This document shows, piece by piece, positions 35,538-45,959 of a DNA stretch of 64,000 bases (position 1 is the first letter of the stretch; each line of letters starts with the position of its first letter). A program made the translations under genes and the position numbers. Source of the stretch: Microbulbifer flavimaris (GTDB lineage Bacteria > Pseudomonadota > Gammaproteobacteria > Pseudomonadales > Cellvibrionaceae); the NCBI RefSeq assembly GCF_001641755.2, contig NZ_LRFG02000001.1, positions 620,001 to 684,000 of the forward strand. Direction: 5' to 3'. The notes under the pieces were generated by a model that did not search any database, was not told where the DNA came from, and worked only from the letters and a program-made list of their open reading frames with translations.

Positions 35538-36722
35538 TTAGAAGAACGCCTGCAGGCCGGTCTGCGCGCGGCCGAGGATCAGGGCGTGTACGTCGTGGGT
35601 GCCCTCATAGGTGTTTACCGCTTCCAGGTTCATTACATGGCGGATCACGTGGAACTCGTCGGCGATACCGTTACCGCCGTGCATGTCGCGGGCGACACGG
35701 GCGATATCCAGGGCCTTGCCACAGTTGTTGCGCTTGACCAGGGAAATCATGGTGGGATCGAAGTCTTTCGCCTCGTCCATGATACGCCCGACCCGGAGGG
35801 ACGCCTGCAGGCCCAGGGTGATCTCTGTCTGCATGTCAGCGAGCTTTTTCTGGAACAGCTGCGTCTGTGCCAGCGGGCGATCGAACTGTTTGCGGTCGAG
35901 ACCGTACTGGCGCGCGGCGTGCCAGCAGAACTCCGCGGCGCCGATGGCACCCCAGGAAATGCCGTAACGGGCGCGGTTCAGGCAGCCGAACGGCCCACGC
36001 AGGCCGCCGATATCGGGGAACTTGTTCTCTTCCGGCACGAATACGTTATCCATGACGATTTCGCCGGTGATGGAGGCACGCAGGGAGAACTTGCCCTCAA
36101 TCTTGGGCGCGCTCAGGCCTTCCATGCCCTTGTCGAGGATGAAGCCGCGGATGATGCCTTCGTCGTCTTTTGCCCAGACCACGAATACATCAGCGATCGG
36201 GCTGTTGGTGATCCACATCTTGGCACCGCTGAGGCGGTAGCCGCCGTCCACCTTCTTGGCGCGGGTCTTCATGCCGCCGGGATCGGAACCGGCATCCGGC
36301 TCAGTCAGGCCAAAACAGCCGACCCACTCACCGGTAGCCAGCTTGGGCAGGTATTTCTCTTTCTGCGCTTCGCTGCCGTAGGCAGAGATGGGGTACATGA
36401 CCAGGCTGGACTGGACGCTCATGGCGGAGCGGTAGCCGGAATCCACGCGTTCTACCTCGCGGGCAACCAGGCCATAGGAAACGTAATTGAGGCCGGCGCA
36501 ACCGTAGCCTTCGATGGTGGAACCCAGCAGTCCCAGCTCGCCCATTTCGCTCATGATTTCGCGGTGGAACACTTCGTGCCGGTTGGCCTCGAGAATGCGC
36601 GGCATAAGCTGCGACTGACAGTATTCACGCGCGGTATCACGGACCATGCGCTCTTCGTCGCTGAGCTGCTGATCCAGCAGCAGGATGTCGTCCCAGTGGG
36701 CGAGGGGTTGATGCTTGCTCAT
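35538..36722 (-). CDS. gcdH: Glutaryl-CoA dehydrogenase
   Basis: 394-residue FAD enzyme that oxidises and decarboxylates glutaryl-CoA to crotonyl-CoA in lysine/glutarate breakdown. Features are [71 protein letters not shown], and the C-terminal [24 protein letters not shown] with catalytic Glu in [18 protein letters not shown] is diagnostic of the glutaryl subfamily. A CaiB-type CoA-transferase that could supply the substrate lies at 49.7 kb rather than next door. Confidence 0.95.
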   Translation of the reverse strand: MSKHQPLAHWDDILLLDQQLSDEERMVRDTAREYCQSQLMPRILEANRHEVFHREIMSEMGELGLLGSTIEGYGCAGLNYVSYGLVAREVERVDSGYRSAMSVQSSLVMYPISAYGSEAQKEKYLPKLATGEWVGCFGLTEPDAGSDPGGMKTRAKKVDGGYRLSGAKMWITNSPIADVFVVWAKDDEGIIRGFILDKGMEGLSAPKIEGKFSLRASITGEIVMDNVFVPEENKFPDIGGLRGPFGCLNRARYGISWGAIGAAEFCWHAARQYGLDRKQFDRPLAQTQLFQKKLADMQTEITLGLQASLRVGRIMDEAKDFDPTMISLVKRNNCGKALDIARVARDMHGGNGIADEFHVIRHVMNLEAVNTYEGTHDVHALILGRAQTGLQAFF

Positions 36723-36854
36723 TATTCGTCTCGTCTACCTTTGCTGTCAGTGGCAACCGGGGCCTGGGCCCGGGCAATGCATGGTAATCAGTTGCGTCGC
36801 GGTGCCAAAGTGCCGCCGGGGTCTCCCGGAGGGATCGGCAGCTGTGGCGTCAAA

Positions 36855-36877
36855 GTGATCCTGAAATTTGTGATCAC
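36855..36877. promoter_or_regulatory. Inverted repeat GTGATC-N11-GATCAC
   Basis: A 6+6 inverted repeat in the 274-bp region between gcdH and the divergent efflux operon. The spacing is compatible with a dimeric regulator. No regulator gene is adjacent. Low-information match; could be chance. Confidence 0.35.
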
Positions 36878-36996
36878 TATTTCCGGCGCCGCCATGATAC
36901 CGAAGTCCGGGCAGAAGGGCACTCCCTCTGTGTCCGTCAGCAGAATGTTCTTTGCTTTGCGTTAACGACGGTTAATTTCCTTGAAGCAATGGGCTT

Positions 36997-38505
36997 GTGC
37001 CCAATACTTTCACAACAACCTTCTTCTTTTTGCCGTCAACGATTTATCCGGTGGTGCCCTTGTCTGCTCTGCGAGCACTGGTCATTGTTCTGCCGCTGCT
37101 GGCCGCCTGCGCGGCCCGGCCGCTGCCCCCGGGGTTGCCGCAGGCAGCCCTGGGCTTGCCTGACCAGTTTTCCACATCTGGTCAGGCGACGCCGGATCAG
37201 CGTTGGTGGCAGAGCTTCCAGGACCCGCAGATGGATGGCCTGGTGCAGCGGGCCCTGACCGACAGTCCGGACCTGCGGGCGGCGCTATGGCGGCTGGAGC
37301 AGGCCGCCGCGGTAGCGCGCGGCGCCAGGTCGGGTCTGTGGCCACAGTTGACAGGCGGCCTGGAGCATACCGAGCAGCGCCGTTCCCGGGACAGCGGCTT
37401 TGATTTTTCCGGTGGCGAAAACGAGGGCGGCAGCTGGAGCGGCAGGCTCGCCGCCAGCTATGAAATCGATCTGTGGGGCCGGGTCCGATTCGGCGCGCGC
37501 GCCGCAGAGGCGGCCCGCCTGGCCAGCGAGGAGAGTCTGCAGGTGGCCGCGCTCAGCCTTGCCTCCGAGGTCGCCACCACCTGGCTGCAACTGCGCGAAC
37601 AGTGGGGCCAGCGGGATCTTTTGCATCAACAGCTGGATATCAATCGCAAGACACTGCGTGTACTGGAGCTGCGCTTTGGCGGTGGTATCAGTGCCGCTGC
37701 GGACGTATTGCAGCAACGCCAGCTGGTAGAGCAGTCAGAGCAGGAGTTGGTGGAGACTGAATTCAATATCGAGACGCTCAAGGTCCAGCTGGCCACGCTG
37801 ATCGGTACAACCCCTGCGGTGTTGGACGGCTTGGTCGAGCCGATTTCCGGGTTGCCGTTGTTGCCGGCGCTGCCGAATACCGGGGTTCCGTCCCATCTGC
37901 TGCTGCGACGGCCGGATGTGCTGGAGGCCCAGCGCAACCTGCTGGAGGGGCACTACCTGGCGGAGCAGGCGTGGGCCGAGCGCCTGCCAGTGATCAGCCT
38001 GTCCGGCTTCTACAGCGGCGGTGGTCCCTCGATCAGCGATATCACCAAGGACTGGCTGCTGACCCTGACCGCCGCAGCCGAGGGGGTGATCTTTGACGGC
38101 GGCAGCCTGTCCTCAGAGCGGCAGCGTCAGGAGGCCGCCGAGCAGGAGCGCTGGGCACAGCTGGAGAGCACGGTGCTGACCGCCCTGTCCGAGGTGGAGC
38201 GTGCGCTGATCCAGGAGCAAGCCGTGCGCGAGCGTTTGCGATTCCTGCGGGAGCGGGCGCGACTGTCGGACCTGGTTGTCGAGCGCCAGCGGCGGGCCTA
38301 CACACGCGGGACGGTGGATTTCCTCAATGTACTCACCGCCACCAATGAGCAACAGAGCCTCGAGCGGCAGGTACTGGCAGCCCAACGGGAATTGATCGAG
38401 AACCGGGTGGTGCTCTACCGGGCGCTGTCAGGCGGTATTCCCGGTGAGAACCTGCCGGCTGCGCAGCCGGTTGAACTGGAGCGCTATCGGCAGGAGGGCA
38501 GCTGA
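36997..38505 (+). CDS. RND outer-membrane factor, NodT-type lipoprotein
   Basis: 502 residues from the GTG at 36997; a second in-frame GTG at 37051 would place the lipobox LPLLAAC after a normal-length signal peptide, and neither has a strong ribosome-binding site. The mature protein is TolC-like: WWQSFQDPQMDGLVQRALTDSPDL, repeated coiled-coil segments with LELRFGGGISAAADVLQQRQ, and LPALPNTGVPSHLLLRRPDVLEAQRNLL. It forms the outer-membrane exit duct for the adaptor and pump encoded directly downstream, with which it overlaps by 1 bp. Confidence 0.92.
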   Translation: MPNTFTTTFFFLPSTIYPVVPLSALRALVIVLPLLAACAARPLPPGLPQAALGLPDQFSTSGQATPDQRWWQSFQDPQMDGLVQRALTDSPDLRAALWRLEQAAAVARGARSGLWPQLTGGLEHTEQRRSRDSGFDFSGGENEGGSWSGRLAASYEIDLWGRVRFGARAAEAARLASEESLQVAALSLASEVATTWLQLREQWGQRDLLHQQLDINRKTLRVLELRFGGGISAAADVLQQRQLVEQSEQELVETEFNIETLKVQLATLIGTTPAVLDGLVEPISGLPLLPALPNTGVPSHLLLRRPDVLEAQRNLLEGHYLAEQAWAERLPVISLSGFYSGGGPSISDITKDWLLTLTAAAEGVIFDGGSLSSERQRQEAAEQERWAQLESTVLTALSEVERALIQEQAVRERLRFLRERARLSDLVVERQRRAYTRGTVDFLNVLTATNEQQSLERQVLAAQRELIENRVVLYRALSGGIPGENLPAAQPVELERYRQEGS

Positions 38506-39800
38506 TGCTGAAGCGGCTCAACTGGAACTTTGCGCTGCCGGTTGGGCTGCTGGTGGCGGCGGTGCTGATTGCCGGCTGGTTACTGCGGGAAAAGCCCACC
38601 ATGACACGCGGTGAACGGGCGCCTCCGGCCCCCCTGGTGGAAGTAGTCACAGCCCAGCGGGGCCAGTACCCGGTGACGGTCGAGGCGCTGGGTCGGGTGC
38701 GTCCGCGCGAAACCGTGGATCTGGAGCCGCAGGTTGAGGGGCGGGTGGAATGGCTGGATTACGACCTGGACCAGGGTGCAACGGTCCCGGCGGGCCGACT
38801 CCTGGCCCGGATCGAACGGGAACCCTATGAGCTGGCACTGAGGACCGCGCGCAGCACCCTGGCTGAACGACGCGCGGAACTGCAACAGGAGCGCGGCCAG
38901 CAGCTGGTGGCAAAGGAGGAGTACGAGCTGCTGGGCAGATCGCTGCCTGAGGCGGACCGCGCCCTGGTGTTGCGGGAGCCACAACTGGCGGCGGCCGAGG
39001 CTCGGGTCGATGCCGCCGAAGCTTCGGTGCGGCTCGCGGAGCGGGATCTGCGCCTGACCGAAGTCCGGGCGCCGTTCAATGCGCTGTTGGTTGATCGCAG
39101 TGTCGATATCGGGGACCGGGTAGGACCGGGCAGCGTGCTCTACCGGTTGGCCGGCGCGGATCTGTTCCAGGTGGAAGTGGAGATTCCTGCGGTCCAGCTC
39201 TCGCGCCTGCGCAGGGACGGGGCGGAGGTGCGTATCCGTGGCAGCCAGTGGCCAGAGGGCAGCTACCGGCGCGGGCAGTTCGTGCGCTTGATTCCCGTCC
39301 TCGAGGAGCAGGGCCGACTCGCGCGGGTGCTGGTCGAGTTGGAGGACCCGCTGTCCCAGGAGCTGGTGTCCGAGCCCAGGCTGCTGCTCAACGACCTGGC
39401 CCGGGTGATCATCGTCAGCCCGTCCGAGCGGGAGCGAGTCCGTATTCCGCTGACTGCCCTCCAGGACGGTGAGCAGGTCTGGGTGGTGCGGGATGGCAGG
39501 ATTGGGGTGCAACCGGTCGAGCTGGCCTATCTGAGCGGTGATTACGCCGTATTGGAAGCCGGCCTCAACGGCGGTGAGCAGCTAATCACGACACGCCTGA
39601 CCGCAGTCACCGACGGAATGCGGGTACGCGTGAGCGAGGCTCCAACCGGTGGAGCCGCGTACGAAGGTAATGCCGCGCCCGATGGTAATGCGGCGCCCGG
39701 GGTACAGCGGGGCAGCCCGGCCACCGGAGATGGTGAGGAGGCTTCTCCTCCCGCAGCGGCCGACGATGCCTCTCCTCCAGAGGCTGGAGAGCGCGGATGA
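38505..39800 (+). CDS. RND efflux periplasmic adaptor (membrane-fusion protein)
   Basis: 431 residues. An N-terminal membrane anchor (ALPVGLLVAAVLIAGWLL) is followed by the lipoyl half-motif VEALGRVRPRETVDLEPQVEGRVEW. A long alpha-hairpin covers about 110-180, and the second lipoyl half reads RAPFNALLVDRSVDIGDRVGPGSVLYRLA. The beta-barrel and membrane-proximal domains follow. The last 45 residues are Gly/Ala/Pro/Glu-rich and probably disordered. The start overlaps the upstream stop (TGATG) and the end overlaps the pump start by 4 bp. Confidence 0.93.
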   Translation: MLKRLNWNFALPVGLLVAAVLIAGWLLREKPTMTRGERAPPAPLVEVVTAQRGQYPVTVEALGRVRPRETVDLEPQVEGRVEWLDYDLDQGATVPAGRLLARIEREPYELALRTARSTLAERRAELQQERGQQLVAKEEYELLGRSLPEADRALVLREPQLAAAEARVDAAEASVRLAERDLRLTEVRAPFNALLVDRSVDIGDRVGPGSVLYRLAGADLFQVEVEIPAVQLSRLRRDGAEVRIRGSQWPEGSYRRGQFVRLIPVLEEQGRLARVLVELEDPLSQELVSEPRLLLNDLARVIIVSPSERERVRIPLTALQDGEQVWVVRDGRIGVQPVELAYLSGDYAVLEAGLNGGEQLITTRLTAVTDGMRVRVSEAPTGGAAYEGNAAPDGNAAPGVQRGSPATGDGEEASPPAAADDASPPEAGERG

Positions 39801-42800
39801 GCGGGCTGGACACCGGCAAAAAGCTGCCGCGGGAACCGGTCAACCTTCACGGCGGGCCGATCGCGTGGATGGCGCACAATCACGTTACCGCCAACCTGCT
39901 GATGCTGGTGCTGATTCTCGGCGGCCTGGTTTTCGCAACGCTGGTAAAAAAAGAAGTGTTTCCGGATTTCAGCCTGGACATGGTCACGGTGCAGATTTCC
40001 TACCCCGGTGCCAGTCCCGAGGAGGTGGAGAGAGGGGTGCTGGTGGCTGCGGAGCAGGCGGTGCAGGGCATTCCCGGCATCCGGGAGATGCGCGGCACCG
40101 CCAACGAGGGCAGTGCCACCCTCAGCCTCGAACTGGACGAGGATGCCGAGGGCAATAAGGTTTACCAAGACATCCAGCAGGCCATCGACCGTGTCACAAC
40201 ATTCCCTGATGATATTGAACGACCCCAGGTGAGCCTCGCTGATCACCAGCGCGATGTCCTCGACCTGGTGGTTCATGGTGATATCGATATTCACGCCCTG
40301 CGCGGAATCACCATGCTGCTTTATGAGCAACTGGAGGCGCATCCCGAGATTACCGCGCTGGAGACCTATGGTGTGCGCGACTTCGAGGTGGCCGTGGAGG
40401 TCAAGGGCGAGAGCTTGCGCCGCTATGGGCTGTCCCTGCCGCAGGTGGCGCAACTGGTCCGGGACGCAGCAGTGGATGTACCGGCTGGCGCGGTGAAAAC
40501 CGAGGCGGGCGAAATACTGGTGCGGGTGACCGAACGCCGCGACTGGGCGCGGGAGTTTGGTGAAGTCGTAGTGGTGCAGGCGGCGGGTGGCGGGATCGTG
40601 CGGCTCAAGGACATTGCGACTGTTCGGGATGCGTTGGTGGAAGAGCCGCGTAACATGAACTTCAACGGCCAGCCGGCCATGGGCATCGACGTGTTTCGTG
40701 TCGGTGACCAGACGCCGATGAGTGTCAGCCTGGCGACCCGGGAGGTACTGGCCGAGGTGGTGCCGACACTACCGGACGGTGTGGAGGTCAGTATTCGCGA
40801 TGATGATTCAGAAATCTTCCGCGAGAGATTATCCCTGCTGCTGAAGAACGGCTTTATCGGCTTGATGCTGGTTTTTATTGTGCTCGGCGCCTTCCTCGAG
40901 CTGCGACTGGCATTCTGGGTAACGCTCGGTATTCCCACCAGTTTTCTCGGTGCGCTGCTGTTCCTGCCCGCGTTGGATATTTCCATCAATATGGTGAGCA
41001 TGTTCGCTTTCATCATCGCGCTGGGGATCGTGGTCGATGATGCAATCATCGCCGGCGAAAATATTTATGAGTGGCGCCGCCTGGGTTACAGCAATCTGGA
41101 GGCCGCCATCGCCGGCGCGCGGCAGGTAGCGGTTCCCCTCACTTTTGCCATCCTCACCAATATTGTTGCCTTTGTGCCCCTGATGCACCTGCCCGGATTT
41201 ATGGGCAAGATTTTCGGCATCATCCCCCTGGTGGTGGGATCTGTGTTCGTGATTTCGTGGGTGGAGGCGCTCTTTATTCTTCCCGCGCACCTGGCGTACT
41301 CGCGCCGGGGTTACCGCAATGCCCGGGCACGGCGCTTTGCAGCGCGACAGAAGATGATCGCCCGCAGCCTGGATCGTTTTGTGGAGAAGCGCTTCAAGCC
41401 GTTTCTGGACCTCTGTATTCGCCACCGCTACACCACGATCGCCCTGGCAGTGGCCATTCTCATGGTCGTGACCGGCTATGCAGCCAGCGGCCGCATGGGG
41501 TTTACCCTCTTGCCGCGGGTGGAGCGGGATTCGGGCCGGGTTCAGGTCACATTTCCCGCGGGCACGGCAGAGCGGCAACTGGAGCGTGCACGGAGCCAGA
41601 TTACCGGGGCTGCGGACCGGGCGCTGGAGAAAATGGGCCGTGAGGGTGTTTTTCTGGGCATGCGCGGCCTGGTTCGCGATAACACGGTGCAGGTGGATGT
41701 CTACCTGGTGCCCGCAGACCAGCGACCGTTTACCACCGGGGAATTTGTTCGCACCTGGCGGCAGGAGGTGGGTGAGGTGCCAGGTGCCCTGAGTTCCAGT
41801 TTCGCCGCTGACCGCGGCGGTCCAGGCGCCGGCCCCGCACTCACAGTCGAGCTCCGACACACCGACACCCGCACGCTGGAAGAAGTGGCCCTGCGGCTTG
41901 CGTCAGCGCTGGCGGAGTTCCCCAATGTCAGCGATATCGATCCCGGCATCTCGCTTGGCAAGCAGCAGCTGGACCTCACGCTGACGGACACCGCCAAGAG
42001 CCTGGGCCTCACCGCCGAAGAAATCGGACGGCAGCTGCGAGCCTCGATCTATGGCGCCGAAGCAATGCGTCAGCAGCGGGGGCGGGACCAGGTTAAAGTC
42101 ATGGTGCGGCTGCCGGAGGCGCAACGCGGATCGCTGGAGGATGTCTCCAGCATCATGGTGCAGGCGCCCGGCAATATCTGGCTGCCGTTACCGGACCTTG
42201 TGGTTATCGACCAGGGCCGGGCCTACTCGGGGATCAACCGCCGTGAAGGCCGACGAGTGATGACTGTCACCGCCAACGTCGAGCCCGCGGATCAAGCGAC
42301 CCTGGTGATCAACGAATTGGACCGGAGTATGGTGCCGCAACTGAAGGCGGAATACGCGGGACTGGGGATCTCCTACGAGGGGCGCCAGGCCGAAGAGCGG
42401 GAGGGGCTGACGTCCCTGGGGCTCACCTTCACCCTGACCATGGCCGCACTCTACCTGCTGCTGGCCATTCCCCTGAAGAGCTACATACAGCCACTGACGG
42501 TGATGGTGGCGATTCCATTCGGGGTGATCGGCGCGCTGCTGGGCCACCTGATTATGGGTTACGGCCTGAGCATGATCAGCCTGCTGGGTATGGTGGCCCT
42601 GGCCGGTGTCGTGATCAACGATACCCTGGTGATGATCGAATACGGTAATCGCCTGCGGGAGCAGGGTGTTGAAGTCACTGATGCGATCAAGCAGGCCGCG
42701 GCGCGGCGCTTTCGCCCGATTATTCTCACCACGGTGACCACGTTTTGCGGGCTGACGCCGATGATCTTTGAGACCTCGGTACAGGCGCGATTCCTGATCC

Positions 42801-42943
42801 CCATGGCCATTTCCCTGGGCTATGGGATTCTCGCCGCGACCACGATCTCACTGCTGCTGGTGCCCTGTCTCTACCTGATGTTTGCCCGCGATATTCCGCT
42901 GTTGTTTGGCCTGCGCAACCGCAGCGGGCTCGCAAACAGCTGA
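39797..42943 (+). CDS. RND efflux pump, inner-membrane permease (HAE-type)
   Basis: 1048-residue AcrB-like proton-driven transporter with 12 membrane helices and two large periplasmic loops. N-terminal MAHNHVTANLLMLVLILGG is TM1. The proton-relay Asp pair is in IALGIVVDDAIIAGENIYE (TM4). ISYPGASPEEVERGV and the C-terminal ILTTVTTFCGLTPMIFETS are family hallmarks. Completes a self-contained OMF-MFP-RND operon. Substrate class, drug, lipid or fatty acid, cannot be read from sequence. No local regulator is present. Confidence 0.95.
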   Translation: MSGLDTGKKLPREPVNLHGGPIAWMAHNHVTANLLMLVLILGGLVFATLVKKEVFPDFSLDMVTVQISYPGASPEEVERGVLVAAEQAVQGIPGIREMRGTANEGSATLSLELDEDAEGNKVYQDIQQAIDRVTTFPDDIERPQVSLADHQRDVLDLVVHGDIDIHALRGITMLLYEQLEAHPEITALETYGVRDFEVAVEVKGESLRRYGLSLPQVAQLVRDAAVDVPAGAVKTEAGEILVRVTERRDWAREFGEVVVVQAAGGGIVRLKDIATVRDALVEEPRNMNFNGQPAMGIDVFRVGDQTPMSVSLATREVLAEVVPTLPDGVEVSIRDDDSEIFRERLSLLLKNGFIGLMLVFIVLGAFLELRLAFWVTLGIPTSFLGALLFLPALDISINMVSMFAFIIALGIVVDDAIIAGENIYEWRRLGYSNLEAAIAGARQVAVPLTFAILTNIVAFVPLMHLPGFMGKIFGIIPLVVGSVFVISWVEALFILPAHLAYSRRGYRNARARRFAARQKMIARSLDRFVEKRFKPFLDLCIRHRYTTIALAVAILMVVTGYAASGRMGFTLLPRVERDSGRVQVTFPAGTAERQLERARSQITGAADRALEKMGREGVFLGMRGLVRDNTVQVDVYLVPADQRPFTTGEFVRTWRQEVGEVPGALSSSFAADRGGPGAGPALTVELRHTDTRTLEEVALRLASALAEFPNVSDIDPGISLGKQQLDLTLTDTAKSLGLTAEEIGRQLRASIYGAEAMRQQRGRDQVKVMVRLPEAQRGSLEDVSSIMVQAPGNIWLPLPDLVVIDQGRAYSGINRREGRRVMTVTANVEPADQATLVINELDRSMVPQLKAEYAGLGISYEGRQAEEREGLTSLGLTFTLTMAALYLLLAIPLKSYIQPLTVMVAIPFGVIGALLGHLIMGYGLSMISLLGMVALAGVVINDTLVMIEYGNRLREQGVEVTDAIKQAAARRFRPIILTTVTTFCGLTPMIFETSVQARFLIPMAISLGYGILAATTISLLLVPCLYLMFARDIPLLFGLRNRSGLANS

Positions 42944-42955
42944 AATCAACGGTTG

Positions 42956-44125
42956 CTAATCCCTACGCAACTCGTCCTTGATGGCGATGGGGTTGGGGAA
43001 ATTCATCACCACGATGTAGGACGATACCAGGAAGGTGAGGATTGCGGTTGCCTGGATCAGGTGTGATGCGCCGCTGCCAATCAGTTGCTGGCTGGTGGCG
43101 AGGAACGCAATCAACAGGGAGAACTCGCTGATCTGGCCAAGGCGGAAACCGAGATCCCATGCCAGCACTTTCTGCCCGCTCTGGCTGCCCAGTAAAAAGC
43201 GGAAAACCAGTGGCTTCACCACCAGGACCGCGGCCGCGGTAATGAGCGCCGGCAGGGCGATTTCGGGCACCATCGAGAGCTTGAACTGGGCGCCAATACT
43301 GAAGAAAAACAGGATGAGGAAAAAGTCCCTCAGCGGCTTCAGGCTGAGCGCGATGTACTGAGAGATACGGCTGGTGGCCAGGGTAATACCGGCGATGAAA
43401 GCACCGATCTCCCGCGACAGGCCGAGAATTTCCGCCAGTTCCGCAAGCCCCATACACCATCCCAGTGCCAGCAGAAAAATATATTCGTGGAAGCGGTCGA
43501 AGCGGGTAAACAGCGGCAGCAAAACATATTTCACGGCCACCCAGGCCACCAGGACCAGCAGGGGCAGGGCGGCAAACGAAATACCCAGCTGGGCAAAATC
43601 CACCTGGCCGGTGCTGCCGCTCAAAAGAATCATCAGGCAGGCGATGGCGACGAAATCCTGGAACAGCAGTAAGCCCACCATCAACTCGCCCAGGTGTTTG
43701 TGGTGCAGCACCGTGGTAGGCAGCAACTTGATGCCGATGATGGTACTGGAAAACATCATCGCCATGCCGATCACCCAGGATTCCACAGTGGTAAAGCCGA
43801 ACAGGCGACCGAGACCGTAGCCCAGCCCCAGGAATACGGCGCAGCTGACAATGCCGACGAATGTGGCCTTGCGGATAACCGACATCAGTGCCTGGGGCTG
43901 CATGTCGAGCCCCAGCAGGAACAGCAGGAAAATAATGCCCACGGTGGACATGTCTGCGAGCAGCTGCACATTGTTCACCACCCCGAATACGGAGGGGCCA
44001 AGCAACACGCCGAGGGCAATATAGGCCACCAGCAGAGGCTGCCGGCCATAGAGCGCCAGGGTGGCAAGCAGGGCGGCGCCACTGAAAATCAGGAAGAAAG
44101 ATTGAAAGAGTGAGGTCTCCGCCAC
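42956..44125 (-). CDS. Monovalent cation:proton antiporter-2 (CPA2/KefB-like)
   Basis: 389-residue transporter with about 12 helices and no cytosolic TrkA-N domain. YIALGVLLGPSVFGVV, IIFLLFLLGLDMQPQALM, MMFSSTIIGIKLLPTTVLHHKHLGELMVGLLLFQDFVAIACLMIL and REIGAFIAGITLA are CPA2 landmarks; the FQD/FLLGLD acidic residues are the transport sites. The start is GTG with AAGGATG upstream. Convergent with the RND operon; the 12-bp gap leaves no room for separate terminators. Confidence 0.92.
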   Translation of the reverse strand: MAETSLFQSFFLIFSGAALLATLALYGRQPLLVAYIALGVLLGPSVFGVVNNVQLLADMSTVGIIFLLFLLGLDMQPQALMSVIRKATFVGIVSCAVFLGLGYGLGRLFGFTTVESWVIGMAMMFSSTIIGIKLLPTTVLHHKHLGELMVGLLLFQDFVAIACLMILLSGSTGQVDFAQLGISFAALPLLVLVAWVAVKYVLLPLFTRFDRFHEYIFLLALGWCMGLAELAEILGLSREIGAFIAGITLATSRISQYIALSLKPLRDFFLILFFFSIGAQFKLSMVPEIALPALITAAAVLVVKPLVFRFLLGSQSGQKVLAWDLGFRLGQISEFSLLIAFLATSQQLIGSGASHLIQATAILTFLVSSYIVVMNFPNPIAIKDELRRD

Positions 44126-44231
44126 AGCACATCCTTGTTCGCCGGCTTTATTCCATTATCCATACATGATGGCACGGCTGGAACCACCCCGGCAGGCGCG
44201 ATGGTTCCTTTTGGTTGCATGGACGGCGCGC

Positions 44232-45860
44232 TCAGAGGTTGAACCAGCGCAGGTCTTCGGCTTGGGGCGAGAGGATCGGTTGCGCACAGACTTCTCCCCT
44301 GGGCGCCGCGAGGATGTCACGGGCCTGATGGATAAAGTCCGCCAGCCGCGTCGGTACCGGTTCCGGTGGTTGGACCCGGGAGCCCTCCAGTGACAGTGCC
44401 AGCGGAGGCTCCGCGTGTTCACCCTGGTAGCGCCAGACGCCTGCAGCGGCGTCGTACTGGTAGTAGGGCAGCAAGCGGTGGCCCTGTTCGGCGATCAACT
44501 CCACCGCCTCGATGAGGTAATCCACCGTTTCCATATCGAGGAAATAGTTGAAGTTCAGGCGCACCCAGCCGGGCTTGAGCAGGCTCTCGCCCTCGGCCAC
44601 CACCGTTTCCAGCGCTTCGCTCTGCTCCGGTGTCAGGTGTAACAGGGCATGCCCGTAAGGACCGGCACAGGAGCAGCCGCCGCGCACCTGGATGCCGAAA
44701 AGATCATTCAGCAGTGCGACGATGAAGCCGTGGTGCAGGGGCTTTCCATTCTTGAGGATATGCAGTGAGACAATGCTGACCCGCTCTGCTTCGGTGCCGC
44801 CCAGTATTTCGATATTGGGGTTGTCCCGCCAGCGGGCGAAGGCACGCTGGAGCCAGTCTGCCTCCCGCCGCTCGATTTCCTCGGCACCAACGGTGTCCTT
44901 GAGCTGGAACACCAGCCCGGCCCGTACAGACTCTACGATGGCCGGGGTACCGGCCTCTTCACGCCGTTCCCCGGCTGGCAGGTAGGTGTGCTTTTCCGGC
45001 CCGACCCAGGAGACGGTACCACCACCGGGCACCGCCGGTTGGTCGGTCGGTAGCAGCTCGCGGTCGATCACCAGCACACCGGGGGTGCCGGGACCGCCGA
45101 CAAACTTGTGCGGCGAGATGAACAGGGCATCGATACGGGTGCCATCGCCGTCGCCAGCGGCATCGACACGCACGTAGGGGCCCGCTGCCGCGTAATCCCA
45201 GCAGGAAAGGGCGCCGTGGCGGTGCAACAGTGCGGTGACCGCCGCGACATCGGTACGTATGCCAGTGACATTGGAGGCGGCAGAGAAGCTGCCCACTTTC
45301 AACGGCCGCTCCCGGTACCGCAGAAGCGCGGCCTCCAGTGCCTTCAGGTCCACGCCGCCGCCCGGGCATTGCGGGATGGTCACCACCTGGGCCAGTGACT
45401 CCCGCCACGGCAGGTCATTGGAATGATGCTCGTAGGGGCCGATGAATACTACCGGGCGAAGGTGTTCCGGTATTTCCTGCGCAATTCCCTGGAAACGCTC
45501 GGTGGCGGGCTTCCGCAGCCCCAGGCTGTCCACCAGGCGGTTGATGGCCGCCGTCGCGCCGGAGCCACAGAAGATAACCGCATGCCCATCATCTGCGTTC
45601 ACGGATCGCCGCACCGAGGCCCGGGCCTGCTCGCGAAAGGCGGTGGTCTGTCGCCCGGTAGCGGATGTTTCGGTATGGGTATTTGCGTACCAGGGGAGCA
45701 CCTGGTTGCGGATGGCATCTTCGATAAACGTCAGCCCGCGGCCTGAGGCGGTGTAATCCGCGTAAATGAGAGGGCGGGTCCCGAACGGGGTGGAAAGGGG
45801 CATGCGCTCGCCGATCACGGCATCGCGGATACGGGCCAGAAGTGCTTCGCAGTCGGCCAT
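44232..45860 (-). CDS. Aminotransferase class V / cysteine desulfurase-like protein
   Basis: 542-residue PLP enzyme. Cofactor site elements are GSGATAAINRLVD, HHSNDLPWRE, DYAAAGPYVRVDA and the Schiff-base Lys in ISPHKFVGGPGTPGVLV. A Cys-rich loop, RGGCSCAGPYGH, is placed like the sulfur-accepting Cys of desulfurases, though its sequence and the ~130 extra residues compared with SufS set it apart. It may be a desulfurase, selenocysteine lyase or amino-acid lyase. It lies 99 bp after an Lrp-type regulator on the same strand, pointing to amino-acid-responsive control. Confidence 0.85.
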   Translation of the reverse strand: MADCEALLARIRDAVIGERMPLSTPFGTRPLIYADYTASGRGLTFIEDAIRNQVLPWYANTHTETSATGRQTTAFREQARASVRRSVNADDGHAVIFCGSGATAAINRLVDSLGLRKPATERFQGIAQEIPEHLRPVVFIGPYEHHSNDLPWRESLAQVVTIPQCPGGGVDLKALEAALLRYRERPLKVGSFSAASNVTGIRTDVAAVTALLHRHGALSCWDYAAAGPYVRVDAAGDGDGTRIDALFISPHKFVGGPGTPGVLVIDRELLPTDQPAVPGGGTVSWVGPEKHTYLPAGERREEAGTPAIVESVRAGLVFQLKDTVGAEEIERREADWLQRAFARWRDNPNIEILGGTEAERVSIVSLHILKNGKPLHHGFIVALLNDLFGIQVRGGCSCAGPYGHALLHLTPEQSEALETVVAEGESLLKPGWVRLNFNYFLDMETVDYLIEAVELIAEQGHRLLPYYQYDAAAGVWRYQGEHAEPPLALSLEGSRVQPPEPVPTRLADFIHQARDILAAPRGEVCAQPILSPQAEDLRWFNL

Positions 45861-45959
45861 GGTTACCTCTAACTCAGTTGAGGTCGCTGTGCCCGAAAGC
45901 GCGCGACCGATTATTGTAAGGCGATCGCGCTTGCATAAACGGTCAGGCGCGTCACCAGT

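Noticed and set aside
44180-44208. Hairpin GGAACCA/TGGTTCC as a terminator after the class-V aminotransferase gene
   Set aside because: A 15-base loop, a 7-bp stem and no T-run on the minus strand.
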